Assembly: GCA_009760855.2 (NCBI GenBank)
Contig: WPIO01000024.1
Location: forward strand, 4,750,001 to 4,814,000
Length of the DNA: 64,000 nt
Direction: 5' to 3'
Source of the DNA: Cristatella mucedo
Taxonomy: Eukaryota > Bryozoa > Phylactolaemata > Cristatellidae
In this document: positions 1-10,636 of the stretch, in pieces
How positions within the stretch are numbered: position 1 is the first letter of the stretch
How the letters are laid out: the number at the start of each line of letters is the position of its first letter
Position numbers and translations under genes: made by a program
Notes under the pieces: model-generated
What the model saw: only the letters and a program-made list of their open reading frames with translations
Database searches by the model: none
What the model was told of the DNA's origin: nothing

Positions 1-92
1 GCGCCCTCAGAGAACTCAATCTCTTTCTAGGCGCTTTACATTTGCTGCAAAGGGAAAGGCGATTGAATGGTGAGTAATATCATACTTGATAC
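1..92 (-). mobile_element. LINE-A 3' tail, cut by window edge
   Basis: Reverse complement of the LINE-A terminal block: the GCGCC / GGGCGC hairpin, then the conserved stretch with TTTGCAGCAAATG and CAAGCATGATATTAC. The rest of the element, if any, lies outside the window or was never inserted. No coding sequence is present. Confidence 0.85.
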
Positions 93-390
93 ACCAATAG
101 TCACGTATATAGTTGTACAGCTCTGCTTCATCAACGTCTCATCAGTAGAAGCTTCCAATATCTGTACATTGTAGTCGGATTTCGGTCTTATCATGTGTCT
201 TCAGAAGTTTCTTTACTTCATAGAAGGAAGAAAATTTGGCATAAGATCTGTGAGCCGTGAAAATCCAGTTATAATTTATTGTCGGAGATAGTCTCAGCTG
301 TCCGTGATTACTATTGAAATCTCCTCCCTTGCTGTGAGATTAGCAGAGATAATTGAGAGAGTTTTTTACGCGTCCGGGTCGTTCGGTGGA
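93..390. other. No gene recognised
   Basis: Unique-looking AT-rich sequence between two retrotransposon ends. No convincing ORF, splice-bounded exon or repeat was seen. Confidence 0.5.
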
Positions 391-492
391 TTACCGAAAG
401 CCGCTTAGGCCGTGAGTGCGCTATACAAAACTCTCCTGCGTAACACCCATATGGTCTGTATGACTTTGTGGAGTTACAGACGGAGATACAAT
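391..492 (+). mobile_element. LINE-B 3' end fragment
   Basis: Matches almost base for base the 3' end of the better-preserved LINE-B copy near 53.1-53.24 kb, including ACCGAAAGCCGCTTAGGC, CTATACAAAACTCTCCTGCG and GGAGTTACAGACGGAGATAC. It is strongly 5'-truncated, as usual for non-LTR retrotransposon insertions, and carries only 3' UTR. Confidence 0.85.
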
Positions 493-1549
493 TCTTCGTT
501 CAAATTCCCACAGTTGACATCTCTTTTAGAATCTAGTCGTAATTCTCGGCAAAGGCCTTCTCAATGTCTTGACAACTCAACCTCAAGAAAGTAGAGGTCA
601 CAAAAGGCGTCTTTATAGATATTCTTTTGAGCCTGCAGTCTTTTCTAAATGCAGCCACTCTTCCTTAAGATTTTACACCAAAATTGCAACACGGCAAATA
701 AGTTAAAGTTCAAACCACCGTGGAGGAGACTGACAGCTTCACAACTTGTTTCAAGTGTTCCACCTGCATCCTCAAACAGTCAATCGAAAAGACCTACAAT
801 GTTGTTCAGTCAATCATTCGTGGTTTTCATATCCTCCACTCTTGCACTCCACCTTGTCAAAGGGTCACTTTTGACAGAGATGACTTTGCAGCCTACAGTC
901 CTGCCAGGTTAAACCTGTGGATGCCATAGTTTAAAAAGTGCCTTCTCATTTCTGAACAGTATTCTCTTTTAGACACCGGGCAAGTGATCAGATATCACGG
1001 ATGCTTTCTTGTAGTACAGCCAGTTGATTAAGCCTATCATACAGACAGTTGATTAAGCCTATCATATGCGGTCTGACACTGTTTCAGTGCTCAGTCACGG
1101 CACGCTGGCTAGCCCTTGACGTTTAGTAACAGGCCGGGCTTGCCTTTGATGCAGAGCAGCAACCTTTGGCAGGCAGGAAGAGGCGGAAGCGGACTCGAGA
1201 GGGCAGTTTGAATGCGGAGGGAGGAGTGCACGGACGTTTGCTTGTTTCGCTGTGAAAGCCAGCCAAATACAGGGTATGTCAGGCCTCGTCGGTGCTTCAG
1301 TGTCATGGCTTGTGTGCCGCCAGGGCGTCAGCTACAGCTCCGTGTAAGTCTCTAAACGTGCTCAAATAGCTTAGCCAGCAATAATCGATTCCACTGAAAA
1401 AAGGACTTGCTCAATATCAAGATTGGAATTTTTCACGTAAATATATTTTTTTTTAATGTGCACGATCCATTTTTCTTTCGGCGCCCCTTGGTCTTGGCAC
1501 CTCAGAACACCTGACCCCTTCCATCCCTACGGTTAGGCCTCTGGCCTGG
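493..1549. other. No gene recognised; contains a short tandem repeat
   Basis: No exon or known repeat was recognised. A short direct repeat with 25-base period sits at about 1021-1065 (CAGTTGATTAAGCCTATCAT twice). ORFs at 412-594 and 649-912 show no family signature. Confidence 0.5.
1021..1065. repeat. Two-copy 25-bp tandem repeat
   Basis: The 20-base string CAGTTGATTAAGCCTATCAT occurs at 1021-1040 and again at 1046-1065, a period of 25 bases. It looks like a local duplication with no known function. Confidence 0.8.
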
Positions 1550-1735
1550 TGGCTGTTTTGGCTAGCATAGAGAAAAGGGACTTACAATAATCGAGCTGCT
1601 GCAGAACTATGGGGCTAGCTAATAATTCTGTTGCAAGCCACTGTTGAAGACCGCTCCTACTCTTTGATATCGTACGTACGCAATGAGTAGATGTGGATGC
1701 AGTCTTACTATAGCGATTTTTATATGAACTTAGGC
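1550..1735 (-). mobile_element. LINE-B internal fragment
   Basis: The stretch around CTTACAATAATCGAGC, GGGGCTAGCTAATAATTC and GCAAGCCACTGTTGAAGAC matches the LINE-B 3' ORF region at about 15.29-15.41 kb and 56.63-56.77 kb in the same orientation. It is a short, decayed piece with no open frame of note. Confidence 0.65.
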
Positions 1736-1740
1736 AGGCG

Positions 1741-1912
1741 TGACTGACCATGTGCTTGTCACCCCTAACCATCTTTTTCATGATTTTAACAAGCATGATA
1801 CCACTAACCACTCGATCGTATTTCCTTTACAGCAAATGCAAAGTGCCTAGAAAGAGATTGGTTCTCTGAGGGTTCAGTATCAAGTTTATTAGTACTATTA
1901 ATATTATTATTT
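1741..1912 (+). mobile_element. LINE-A 3' tail
   Basis: Begins in the LINE-A 3' UTR (TGTCACCCCTAACCAT), continues through AAGCATGATACCACTAACCA and TTTACAGCAAATGCAAAG, then the degenerate hairpin and an ATT-rich tail. It abuts the LINE-B fragment on its left, suggesting insertion next to or into it. Confidence 0.85.
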
Positions 1913-3165
1913 TCATTGCAACTGCCGATCCTATGTGGTCAGTACGTGAAAGGTCACTTTTGAACTGGAAACCCGTATTTTTGAAAAAGAAAAATTGGAG
2001 AAAATTTCACCCAAGCACTCTTTTAAGGTTATAATTATTGTTTCTTAGAAGTAGCACGTGTGCAAATACCATACAAGTTTGTTAGCTTATCCTTAAATTT
2101 GAGAAATCACGTAGAGATTCAAGTGGCAATGTCAGTGAAACGAGTCACAATTGAGCTAAACCCTAGTCATACTTAAAAATGGCAGGGAGGAATCAAAGCA
2201 CATGTATAGCGGCGAGACAATGGCATAAAATTATCATATTTACATTATCTTATGCTTTAAAAATAGCCGCTCAATACATCAATCTTGGACTTTGGCTAAC
2301 CTAATAAGCCGATTTCATCTGCCTACCTGCTTTTGGTGGTCCAATCCTAAAACTCATTTCCGCATCTTTGAGAACATAGAAATCGTTGAGTTGATGATAT
2401 ATCATACCGACCCGGGTGAGAATCTGGCGATTGGTAGATGGACCGCATGTGAGGCAGGTGCACACACAGTCATGGTACCACCAGCCACCACCTCTACCTT
2501 AAACAGCAGACCGTAAACAGTCAAGTGAGTACTATTTCACATTATTTACAGTAATTCTATATTATACATTTTAAAGAAGCCGTGATACAGAAACGATTCA
2601 CAAGAATAGTAGTATGATTGTTGATGTTTAATAATTATAGATGAACATAATCACCAATTTTAATTAGACGGGCATTGTAAAATTGAGCATGGCATATAAA
2701 TAGTGGAGATTGTCTACAATTATGTGAGAGAGAGAGAGAGACTTCCAAACTTTCTTTTGGCAACTGTAGATAATTCTTTAGGATGATGCTGAGTTGTATT
2801 GGGATGGATGTTATTATGAAGCTGTGTGACATTAGATAAGAACGTAATGAAATGTTGGCAAGTTGCCGTAAAAAATCTTATTTTAGGTACTCTACAAAAC
2901 CTGAAAACTTCATAAAGTTCCATATTTGATTGTTCTCTACAGCCTGTTCCTTGTCATCAAGATAAAGCATAAAAGAGATAGATACTTCAGATGGAATCAA
3001 ATTGTGTGCGGAACTTGTGATTTTTTAGTCCATATTCAAATTTCATCATCTCAAGTGATGTGACATCAGCTGAAGTAAGTAAAGGATTTAAGACCTAACA
3101 CACAGTTGGCACAGTCACCGAAGGATTTAGTTTCAGCTCGAGGCAATTTTAACCAACTTGAGTCG
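1913..3165. other. No gene recognised
   Basis: AT-rich sequence. The 74-codon plus-strand ORF at 2292-2516 and the minus ORFs near 2.6-2.9 kb lack domain signatures and supported splice sites. A (GA)8 run lies near 2726-2741. Confidence 0.5.
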
Positions 3166-3231
3166 GAATAATAATGATAATAATAATAATGCACTTGATA
3201 AAGAGCCCTCAGAGAGCTCAATCTCTCTCAA

Positions 3232-3264
<33 letters not shown>

Positions 3265-3895
3265 GCGCTTTACATTTGCTGCAAAAGAACGTGCAATTGA
3301 AATGGTGAGTAAAATCATGCTTGATAAAAAAACAAAATGAATAACATGGCTATGGGTGACATGCACAGGGTCAGCATGCAAATGTGGTTAGTGGCAGCAT
3401 GCACAGTGTCAGCACGCATACGCACATCAAGGACGAATCACAGGGACCCACTAAATGCTGTCTAAATAGTTGTGCTCTTTTTAAATTTGTCAGGCCAGGG
3501 TATGTTTTGACGCAGGTCGGGAGAGAGTTCCAGGCTTTGGGAGCATACGAACTAAATGCACGGTCTCCAGAGGATTCGAGGTTTGTACGGGGTATAAGTA
3601 GACCGTTGGATTCCAAAAAGCGGGTGGTGCGATGCTTGGCCTGATGGGGGAGTATATCTAAGAGATAGGCTGTAGTCAAAGAATGAGGTGACCTAAAAGT
3701 GAGCAACAAAACCTCGAAGTCAATCCGTTGCTTGACTGGTAGCCAGTGCAGGTCGGCGAGAAGTGGAGTAATGTGGCAACTGCGATGCTCACGACAGACA
3801 AGCCTAGCTGTGGAGTCTTGCACCAGCTGCAATTGCCTGATCGCAAATGCTGGTAGGCCAGAAGCGATCGTGGAAGAAGCCAAGTAACTGTGAGT
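3166..3895 (-). mobile_element. LINE-A copy: 3' part of ORF2 plus tail
   Basis: The minus frame 3883-3371 reads the C-terminal region of an L2/CR1-like retrotransposon protein: ARLVCREHRSCHITPLLADL, HWLPVKQRIDF, GDRAFSSYAPKAWNSLP. This region lies after the reverse transcriptase palm; RT and endonuclease are missing, so the copy is 5'-truncated. The 3' UTR ends in the LINE-A hairpin and an AAT-rich tail at 3166-3195. The hairpin arm has expanded into a CT tract at about 3221-3262. No function is expected. Confidence 0.9.
3221..3262. repeat. (CT)n microsatellite inside LINE-A tail
   Basis: An almost uninterrupted CT run sits where other LINE-A copies have CAATCTCTTTCTAGGCGC. It appears to have grown from the AGAGA arm of the terminal hairpin. 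Confidence 0.85.
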
Positions 3896-4640
3896 CGCGT
3901 ACCTTACTCCAGAAATGGTTAATTCACAGGCTATACTTCATCTTCTAAATTTAGCACTTTTGATTTTATTTTACACTCTATGAGATTTCGCTCATGGGTT
4001 CTTTCTTATTTTAAGTGATTCACTAAAACGAGTGATTATGATATTGAAGTTTACTTGCATTGAAAGCCAGCATATGTCCAAACGCTAAGCGAGCTTCCAG
4101 GTTGGAATATGTATTCATATGAATTTGTAAGAGCCGACCATAAACCTTTGATGCACCTAGAGCCGTGTCTATTTTGTAAACTGGCAAAAACTCTGTAAAT
4201 TACAGGCCCAAACTATTAATGCCTATAATTAACTTCATCTGGATGATTTAAACTTTATTTGCTCTTGGTATGTAGCAGTATTAATTAAGTTATCGTTGGA
4301 GCACCCAATAGTTTGTATTCAGCACGCCTATGGATATCTTTCACCTATTGAGCTGAAAAATTAAAGTACTTGAAAGGAAAGGCTATCAACTAGTAGTGCA
4401 TTTATTTATGGATTCTGTAAATTTCATCCTCAGTTTCCTCTGGAGTTCAGAGCCTCATTATTATGTTCTGTTAAATACCTAGCCTCTTAGCCGAGTCGCT
4501 CGAGCTTAGATACAGCAGAATATTTGACCGCCATCACCTTCTTCAAAAGGAAGTAGTATTCCTGATGAAAAGCTATTCCAGTGCAGTTTCATATGAATAT
4601 CCCTGACTTCCCTAAAGTTGCGAAGTGCCATGCCAGAGAG
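3896..4640. other. No gene recognised
   Basis: AT-rich unique sequence downstream (minus strand) of the fibrinogen-related exon. A final exon with the WWY...C...NLNG part of that domain was looked for here and not found. Confidence 0.5.
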
Positions 4641-4643
4641 TCG

Positions 4644-4760
4644 ATAATAATAATAATAATAATATCAATAATAATACATGAGTTATAGCAGCATCTGAAA
4701 ACTCAATCTCTCCTCGGGAAATTACATTTGCCTCAGAGAGAGCGTGATTGAAGAGTTTGT
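4644..4760 (-). mobile_element. Degenerate LINE-A-like 3' tail
   Basis: AATAAT repeats at 4644-4675 are followed by a diverged hairpin region (CTCAATCTCTCCTCGG) and ATTACATTTGCCTCAGAGAG. The order matches the LINE-A tail, but with many differences. Confidence 0.6.
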
Positions 4761-4956
4761 GCTAGCAAGCTCAGTGACAACAAGCATCTGATTTATCTGG
4801 ACGGAAATGATCACAAAATTTGCTTCAGTTGAACGATGCACTTTAAACGAAGGCATTGACCAAAATAGACAAATTTATTATTCAATACCGGGTCAAACAT
4901 CTCATTCAGGCTCATGGTTTCACTGTAAAGGCATAAAGCGTAGTCCCGGTACGTAC

Positions 4957-5454
4957 CAGCACAGTTGTAGTCAGCCAATCCGTCGTTGTCTTTGTCGTAG
5001 GTAGAAAATTTAACCGGATTCTTTATCTCACGGCTCCCCGAGCACCCGCTTGTGTTTCTCATGTCCCCGGCGTTTCCGGTGTATTCTCCCATTGACAGAC
5101 TGTATCCTTCGGATGCCGATCCCACTGTGACGCCAGAGTACTGAGCATACTTCGAAACATTATGAAAAGTGGTCAGCGTTATCTTCATAGTCACTTCCTG
5201 ATTTGTAGTGATGGTGTGCAGCTTTTCATTGCCGAGCCAAAATTCACTGCCTAAGCTTCCAAAGCCAGTTTCATACTCGTGCCATGTGCGGTTAAAGTTC
5301 AGTCGGTTGTTATTTCTTCGCATGACAGTCAACCAGGGACCGTCGTCTGAAGTGGTATCGCACCAAACAGTTATTAATTGTGTACCGACGATAAGCAAGT
5401 AAGTTCCCTCCGAACTGGCCTCTGCACACGACGATATTAAGGTCGTCTTTACAT
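4957..5454 (-). CDS. Fibrinogen-related domain (FReD) exon
   Basis: This 498-bp exon encodes most of a fibrinogen C-terminal domain, a secreted lectin-like fold of ficolins, tachylectins and FREPs that binds acetylated sugars or other ligands outside the cell. Signatures in order: SSCAEASSEGTYLL, VWCDTTSDDGPWLTVMRR, NFNRTWHEYETGFGSLGSEF, WLGNEKLHTIT, and FSTYDKDNDGLADYNC, where DKDND resembles the calcium-binding loop. The chosen acceptor is TTGCAG before 5454 and the donor is GTACGT at 4956-4951; both junctions are phase 1, so the exon is symmetric. The closing WWY...C...NLNG block would lie in an unseen next exon. Reading on instead gives about 48 more residues to a TGA near 4808, a tail unlike the family's end. 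Signal peptide and N-terminal region were not found. GT-rich DNA lies just upstream. Confidence 0.85.
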
Positions 5455-5741
5455 CTGCAATGGTACAGTCCCAATGGTATATAATTTCTCAATGAAAAAA
5501 GAAGCAAGCAGATCCACTGCAAAGGGATCTAAAAATGAAGGGTGTGACACTGAAGTCGAGCAAGCTTGCTTCGAAGTCTGTTCAGGTTAGAGACAGTTAG
5601 CTTCATTTGGCTGTAACCAAGTTCACAGCAGGCGCCAGTAGCTGCAGAGACGTACACAACCAGTAAGCTCGCCGTAGCACAAGCAGGAAGCGCTCCAAGG
5701 TAAAGCTGCAGAAGACTAACAGGGCTGCCACAAAGGCATGG

Positions 5742-5925
5742 TCTTTGTGTTTGTGTATGCGTGCGTGCGTGCGTGTGTGTGCGCGCGCGCGCGTGCGTGT
5801 GTGTGTGCGCGCGTGTATGTGTGTGTGTGTGTGCGCGCGCGCGCGTGTGTGCGTGTGTGCGTGTGTGTGTGTGTGTGCATAGGCACTCTAGTGTGCTTGA
5901 GTGTGCGTGCGTGTGTTTGTGCGTG
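5742..5925. repeat. (GT)n/(GC)n microsatellite
   Basis: About 180 bases of alternating purine-pyrimidine sequence (GT with GC and GTAT interruptions), which can form Z-DNA. Long apparent ORFs across it on both strands are low-complexity artefacts. Confidence 0.95.
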
Positions 5926-6410
5926 CATAAATTTAGATGCGAAGTTCGTGTATATTTGCATATTGGTGTGTATTTGTTTATGTATTTAGGTGTAAAATAT
6001 TTGTACGCGTGTAAGCGTTCGTGTGCGTGCCTGTGCGTACGTTTATATGAGTATTTCTATGACGTATGCTTGACCGAATTTGCGGATTGCCTGTTGCCTT
6101 TTAAATACAGAAGCTTAGATCCAATTATACTAAATAAAAGAGTATATTCAGTAAATACATTCATTTCCTTGATTACTGAAACATTTAAAGAAAATTAGTA
6201 AACGACCTTGACCGGTCAGCTTGACCGGAAGAGACGTGCAGAGTTCTTTCACAGCCTATTACATTCGCATTCTTCGATTAGCAACCTACCGAATACGGAC
6301 TTTCTTCTAAGTTTTTCCAATCTTCTTAAAAATTAAATGATTTTGTGCTAAATTTACTGCAGGCGCACTTTCCTAATAGTCGCAGGGCTGTGATTAAGAT
6401 TTGTTACTAT
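5926..6410. other. No gene recognised
   Basis: AT-rich unique sequence between the GT tract and a SINE. Contains the short motif pair GACCTTGACCGGTCAGCTTGACC near 6203. No coding evidence. Confidence 0.45.
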
Positions 6411-6602
6411 ATAAATAAATGAATAAATAAATCCTAGCTGATTAAGCAGCCTCTTTTTGTATAGCGACAGAAGAGCCTTTACGGCTATCACCACCGCTTG
6501 CAGTGGCGATAAGGAATCGCCCACCACAGGAATCTAACCCACGACCTCGGGACCAAGGCCGTTAAAGCAACCGCCTTGCCTGGTGTGCCATCACGGCTCA
6601 CC
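6411..6602 (-). mobile_element. SINE-2 copy (tRNA-derived)
   Basis: On the minus strand the order is GGTGAGCCGTGATGGCACAC (tRNA-like head with box A similarity), GTCGTGGGTTAGATTCCTG (box B-like), a conserved body with GGTGGGCGAT and TTATCGCCACTGCAAGCGG, then AAGAGGCTGCTTAATCAGC and an (ATTT)n tail. Further copies lie at 8.46, 15.73, 30.07 and 40.34 kb. Non-autonomous; expected to be transcribed by RNA polymerase III when intact. Confidence 0.9.
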
Positions 6603-6924
6603 ATTTCAAAATTACAGAAAACTTTCGCTTGATTCAGATGGTAGAGCAAAGTGTCCACTGACCTAGATGTGTATGCAGATATTATGTGCGTATTTATACT
6701 AGCGGCCATACGTTTCACTGACGAAAATTATAGCCGCCTGGTCGACTGTTGCTGTAACCACTTTCAAAGTGCTCCCAGAGCTTCCAAACGAGTGGAATTA
6801 ATGCCAAAGTAAACAAAATGGTCCAACCAAATTTTTTTGAATACAAAAGCCGCAGCATAGACAGTAGAAACACTCAATTTAGTAGGATGTGGACAGTTCC
6901 CGATTAGCGACCACTTCCGCTATT
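6603..6924. other. No gene recognised
   Basis: Sequence between SINE-2 and a LINE-A fragment. No exon or repeat assigned. Confidence 0.4.
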
Positions 6925-7714
6925 CGGATGGCTTGGATCCAAAGTGACCTTTTGTTAGACGATCACATCAGCTCCACAATCAAGTTTGCCTACTTTCAAC
7001 TGCATAACATAGCTAACATTCGGGATTGTTTCGATAACAATGGGACATCTAAGTTGGTCCATGCATTTGTAACCTCCCGTCTTGACTTCTGTAAAGCCCT
7101 GCTTCTGTAACTTCCTGTAACTCCCTGCATCAGGCCACTTCTCGCCGACCTGCACTGTCTACCAGTAAATCAACGGATCAAATTCAAGGTTGTGTTGCTC
7201 ATTTCTAGGTCCCTTCATTCTTTGGCTCCAGCCTACCCATCAGATCTGCTCCCCACCAGGCCGAACATCGCACCACCCGCTTTTCGGAATCTAAAAGTTC
7301 ACCAATACCCCGTACAAACCTGAAATTCTTTGGAGACCATGCATTTAGTTCGCATGCTCCCAAAGCCTGGAACTCACTCCCGACTTGCATCACATCATCC
7401 ACTGACTTCACCAAATTTATAAAGAACTTAAAAACGCACATATTGAGGACTGCAGTTAGTGGGTCCCTGTGATTCGTTCTTTATGTGCTTAAGCGTGCTG
7501 ACACTGTTCACGCTGCCACTAAGCACACTTGCATTCTGACCCTGTGCATGTCACCCCTAACCATTTTATTCATTTTGTTTGTTTTTCAAGCATGATTTTA
7601 CTTACCATTCAATTGCATTTCCCTTTGCATCAAATGTAAAGCGCCTAGAAAGGGATTGAGTTCTCTGAGGATGCTTTATCAAGTGCATTATTATTATTAT
7701 TATTATTATTATTA
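6925..7714 (+). mobile_element. LINE-A copy with internal deletion
   Basis: Reads the LINE-A post-RT region in plus frames: LLDDHISSTIKFAYFQLHNI, TSKLVHAFVTSRLDFC, then a deletion removing the ACAIRRLQLVQNSAARL block so that it jumps to PLLADL-like sequence at about 7135. Frameshifts follow, then the PKAWNSLPT block, 3' UTR, hairpin at about 7640-7675 and an (ATT)n tail. A pseudogene copy. Confidence 0.85.
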
Positions 7715-8383
7715 ATCCTACAACGGACTGCTATCTCGTTAATCCCCAGCTTTCGAGCGATCTTTCGGTTAGTAACTTTCTCAATATGGTAAGACAATAG
7801 CTGACCCTTGAAAAATCAGTAAAGTGACCTTCCATAGCCATAGAAGCTAATAGCCCACGGACGTTTTGATACGGTCTGCTGGCTGCGGCCAAGGTGACTG
7901 GATGTCCGCTCAACTTCAGCCCAGCAACTGCATTCCAGCACAAGACTATTGCGCAACTTCTATTCGATGAATAATTCGATGAATAATTAATAATGTCTGC
8001 AAATTTGACTTGAAGGTTGTCAGTCATATTTAAAGATAAAACCACAACACAGATTATCTCTACAAGCAGATCTTTCTATCACTATTATCGTGTACATGGG
8101 TGAGCAGAGTAGTACTTCCCACCCAACTACCGATATCCGGAACCGAAAACGGTCATCGGTATTTGAGTTACTTGGTTGCTAAGGAGAGCATCAATAGATA
8201 CTCCAACATCTGGTTTTCCCGAGTTCAGCACTCCGAAGTCTTTCTGAGTAAAAGGCTGCAGACCAAAAGACTGCTTCTTAATAGCCAATGAATGAAATCA
8301 CATTAGTTGTGTTTACCATCAATTTACAGTAGTTTCAACAGCTTTCGGCTGAGATACTGTGACCCTACTCACTGCTAATTAGC
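7715..8383. other. No gene assigned; weak helix-turn-helix-like ORF
   Basis: The minus ORF 8045-7731 (104 codons) ends with residues vaguely like a transposase helix-turn-helix (FTDFSRVSYCLTILRKLLTE). The similarity is too weak to name a family. Nothing else is recognised here. Confidence 0.3.
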
Positions 8384-8452
8384 TTTGGTAGCGAAGCAGG
8401 CAGTGTGTGAGTCTCATAATCTCAAAGTCGTGAGTTCGATCCTCACTCAGAT
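8384..8452 (+). pseudogene. tRNA-Met(CAT)-like sequence
   Basis: Shows a D-arm-like GGTAGCGAAGCAGG, an anticodon arm TGAGT-CTCATAA-TCTCA with CAT in the right place (one stem mismatch) and a perfect T arm GTGAG-TTCGATC-CTCAC. The flanking 7-base acceptor arms do not pair, so it is likely a pseudogene or the head of a composite SINE, not a working tRNA. It lies directly before a SINE-2 copy. Confidence 0.6.
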
Positions 8453-8457
8453 CATGC

Positions 8458-8765
<308 letters not shown>

Positions 8766-9920
8766 GGCCATGGGCAGCAGAATTTATTACCACTAGTATG
8801 CACGTATGCGTACAAGTATGCATGTATGTCCGACTGCAATTCTACAAAGCCAGAAAGATTATGTATACGTCACGTATGAGAGTTTTTAAAAGCGAGCTAA
8901 CTGCACTAGCGGATTTCGGTACTGTTTTGGTAGCAAAGAGACTTCAACTCGCGCAGCAATAATAAAGTGCAGAGCTCAGTAAGAAAAGTGGAGTAGGTAG
9001 TGATTAGCATGAACATAGTAGCTTGGGATAGCTGGGAATGCCGTAGCCGGCAGCAGGCGAGTACTTGTCGTTGGTTAGGAATTTATAAAGTAAGTGCCAG
9101 AGTCTAGAACCTGCAGGGCGAAAGCTTTTGTTGCCAACTGTCTTTAAAGCAGAGGAACATGTTAGCTAATCAATTTCCCATGCGAGGCTTACAGTATTAG
9201 TTAACACCTTTGCCTAGTGCTACAAAATTACTTTCCCCTGTAATTCAATATATCACACGGGTGATATTGTTCGGCAAAATTAACCCTGGAGACTTGAATT
9301 GAGCGGATGCAAATTTTTTTAACTATTTCCCATGTTAAAAAACATATATATCGCTATCTTTGCCGATAAGTTTAGAAGTAACAAGCTTGAAATTCATAGT
9401 CAAGATTTAATGAATATGTGATGCTACTTACAGGAACTAGCTTATAGGATAAACTATAGAATGGCAGCGCAAGCACAGTCAGTAAATAATGCATATGATG
9501 GATCCTTCGTTAGTTTTGTAAATCCGACTCCTTTTATAATAGATGCTTGCGTACGGTAATTTTATCCTGAATAGATCAACTAGCCAGCGTTCAATATTTA
9601 GTGTACTGCAGTGGCAGACAAACAGAACCTCCGGCCAATAAAGTCTATTTCTAATAAACCATTGAAATGTAGAAGCCAGCTTATTGATATTCGGTAATAA
9701 GCAACTAACTTGATAGAACTTATGCAGGTCTAATCAATCACACAAACCAAATAACTGTTTTTGTTCGTTTAGTCTCAATCCGATTATTCTCAGCTAAAGC
9801 ATTCCACGAAAGGAAATGAATTCACGGCGATTCTACACCTGTAAAGGCTATGTAGCCATATATACTCCAATGAAATTCTAGCTAAATGTGGAAATAGACC
9901 TTTTAAAATTAGCTAATATA
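8766..9920. other. No gene recognised
   Basis: Unique AT-rich sequence. Around 9060-9135, TAGGAATTTATAAAG and AGTCTAGAACCTGCAGGGCGAAAGCTTTTGTTG echo the LINE-B 3' ORF on the minus strand (compare 14.95-14.99 kb), suggesting a decayed LINE-B trace; not certain. Confidence 0.4.
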
Positions 9921-10204
9921 TACAGTTGACTCCGCCTGTAAGAATATTGGATATATGGGAATACTCCGCACTCCGGTCAGCTCTTGCTGCCGAGAGTCGA
10001 CGTGTTGTCCATCTCCGGCTCTCACGCGTGCGCTGCTCAGGAAGAGAGGAGCCTCACGAATTTAATTGCATCATGTGGAGAGGTCAGCGGTTCGTTTGGC
10101 ATCGGTGCATGCTGCACCGCATACATGCTCGTCAACCTTACGAGCGCCAAGCTGAAGACGACCACTACACAATCGGCCAAAAATCCCAGCCCGCTCCTTA
10201 AGTT

Positions 10205-10410
10205 GTCCGCAAGTACGCTTTGAATGCTTAGGAGGACGAGCGGACCGTCGAGGAGCGAAAGGAGAAGAAGGAGAGAACGCCGAGGAGGAGGAGGAGGACG
10301 AGGGATGCAAGGAGAACAAGACGAGAAGCAGGCCGTGGAGGATGTGGGGAGGATGAGGTGGAGGAGTGTGGAAAGGATGAGTGCAGAAAACCGCGGAGGA
10401 AGATGAGGAT
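10205..10410. repeat. Purine-rich low-complexity tract
   Basis: The plus strand is strongly GA-biased (GGAGGAGGAGGAGGACGAGG and similar) for about 200 bases. It produces charged or Ser/Pro-rich spurious ORFs. Confidence 0.8.
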
Positions 10411-10465
10411 ATTGTTTGAATGCTTGTGAACGCTTTTAAGTGATCATTTTCCTGCGATACTAATA

Positions 10466-10500
10466 CTAATAATAATGATAATAATGCACTTGATATGTTA
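10466..10500 (-). mobile_element. LINE-A tail remnant inside Tigger
   Basis: AATAATGATAATAATGCACT followed by TGATA is the reverse complement of the LINE-A terminal TATCAAGTGCATTATTATT. Only about 35 bases remain, so it may be a minimal insertion or chance similarity. Confidence 0.4.
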
Positions 10501-10636
10501 AAGGTCCGATGTCTTGCATAAAGTACCATTTTGTCGTCATAGTTTCCTATGGTACAGTGGCATATTTTTAATTTTTCTCTCGTGGGTAAATACTACCTAC
10601 GTAGCAGTATCCAAGGCTACTGCTTCAAAAAGCAGT

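Noticed and set aside
5738-6198. Long ORFs on both strands with Cys/Val/Arg or His/Thr/Ala repeats
   Set aside because: They are translations of the GT/GC microsatellite.
10071-10529. 152-codon minus ORF rich in Ser/Leu/Pro
   Set aside because: It is antisense to the purine-rich tract and the Tigger leader; composition-driven.
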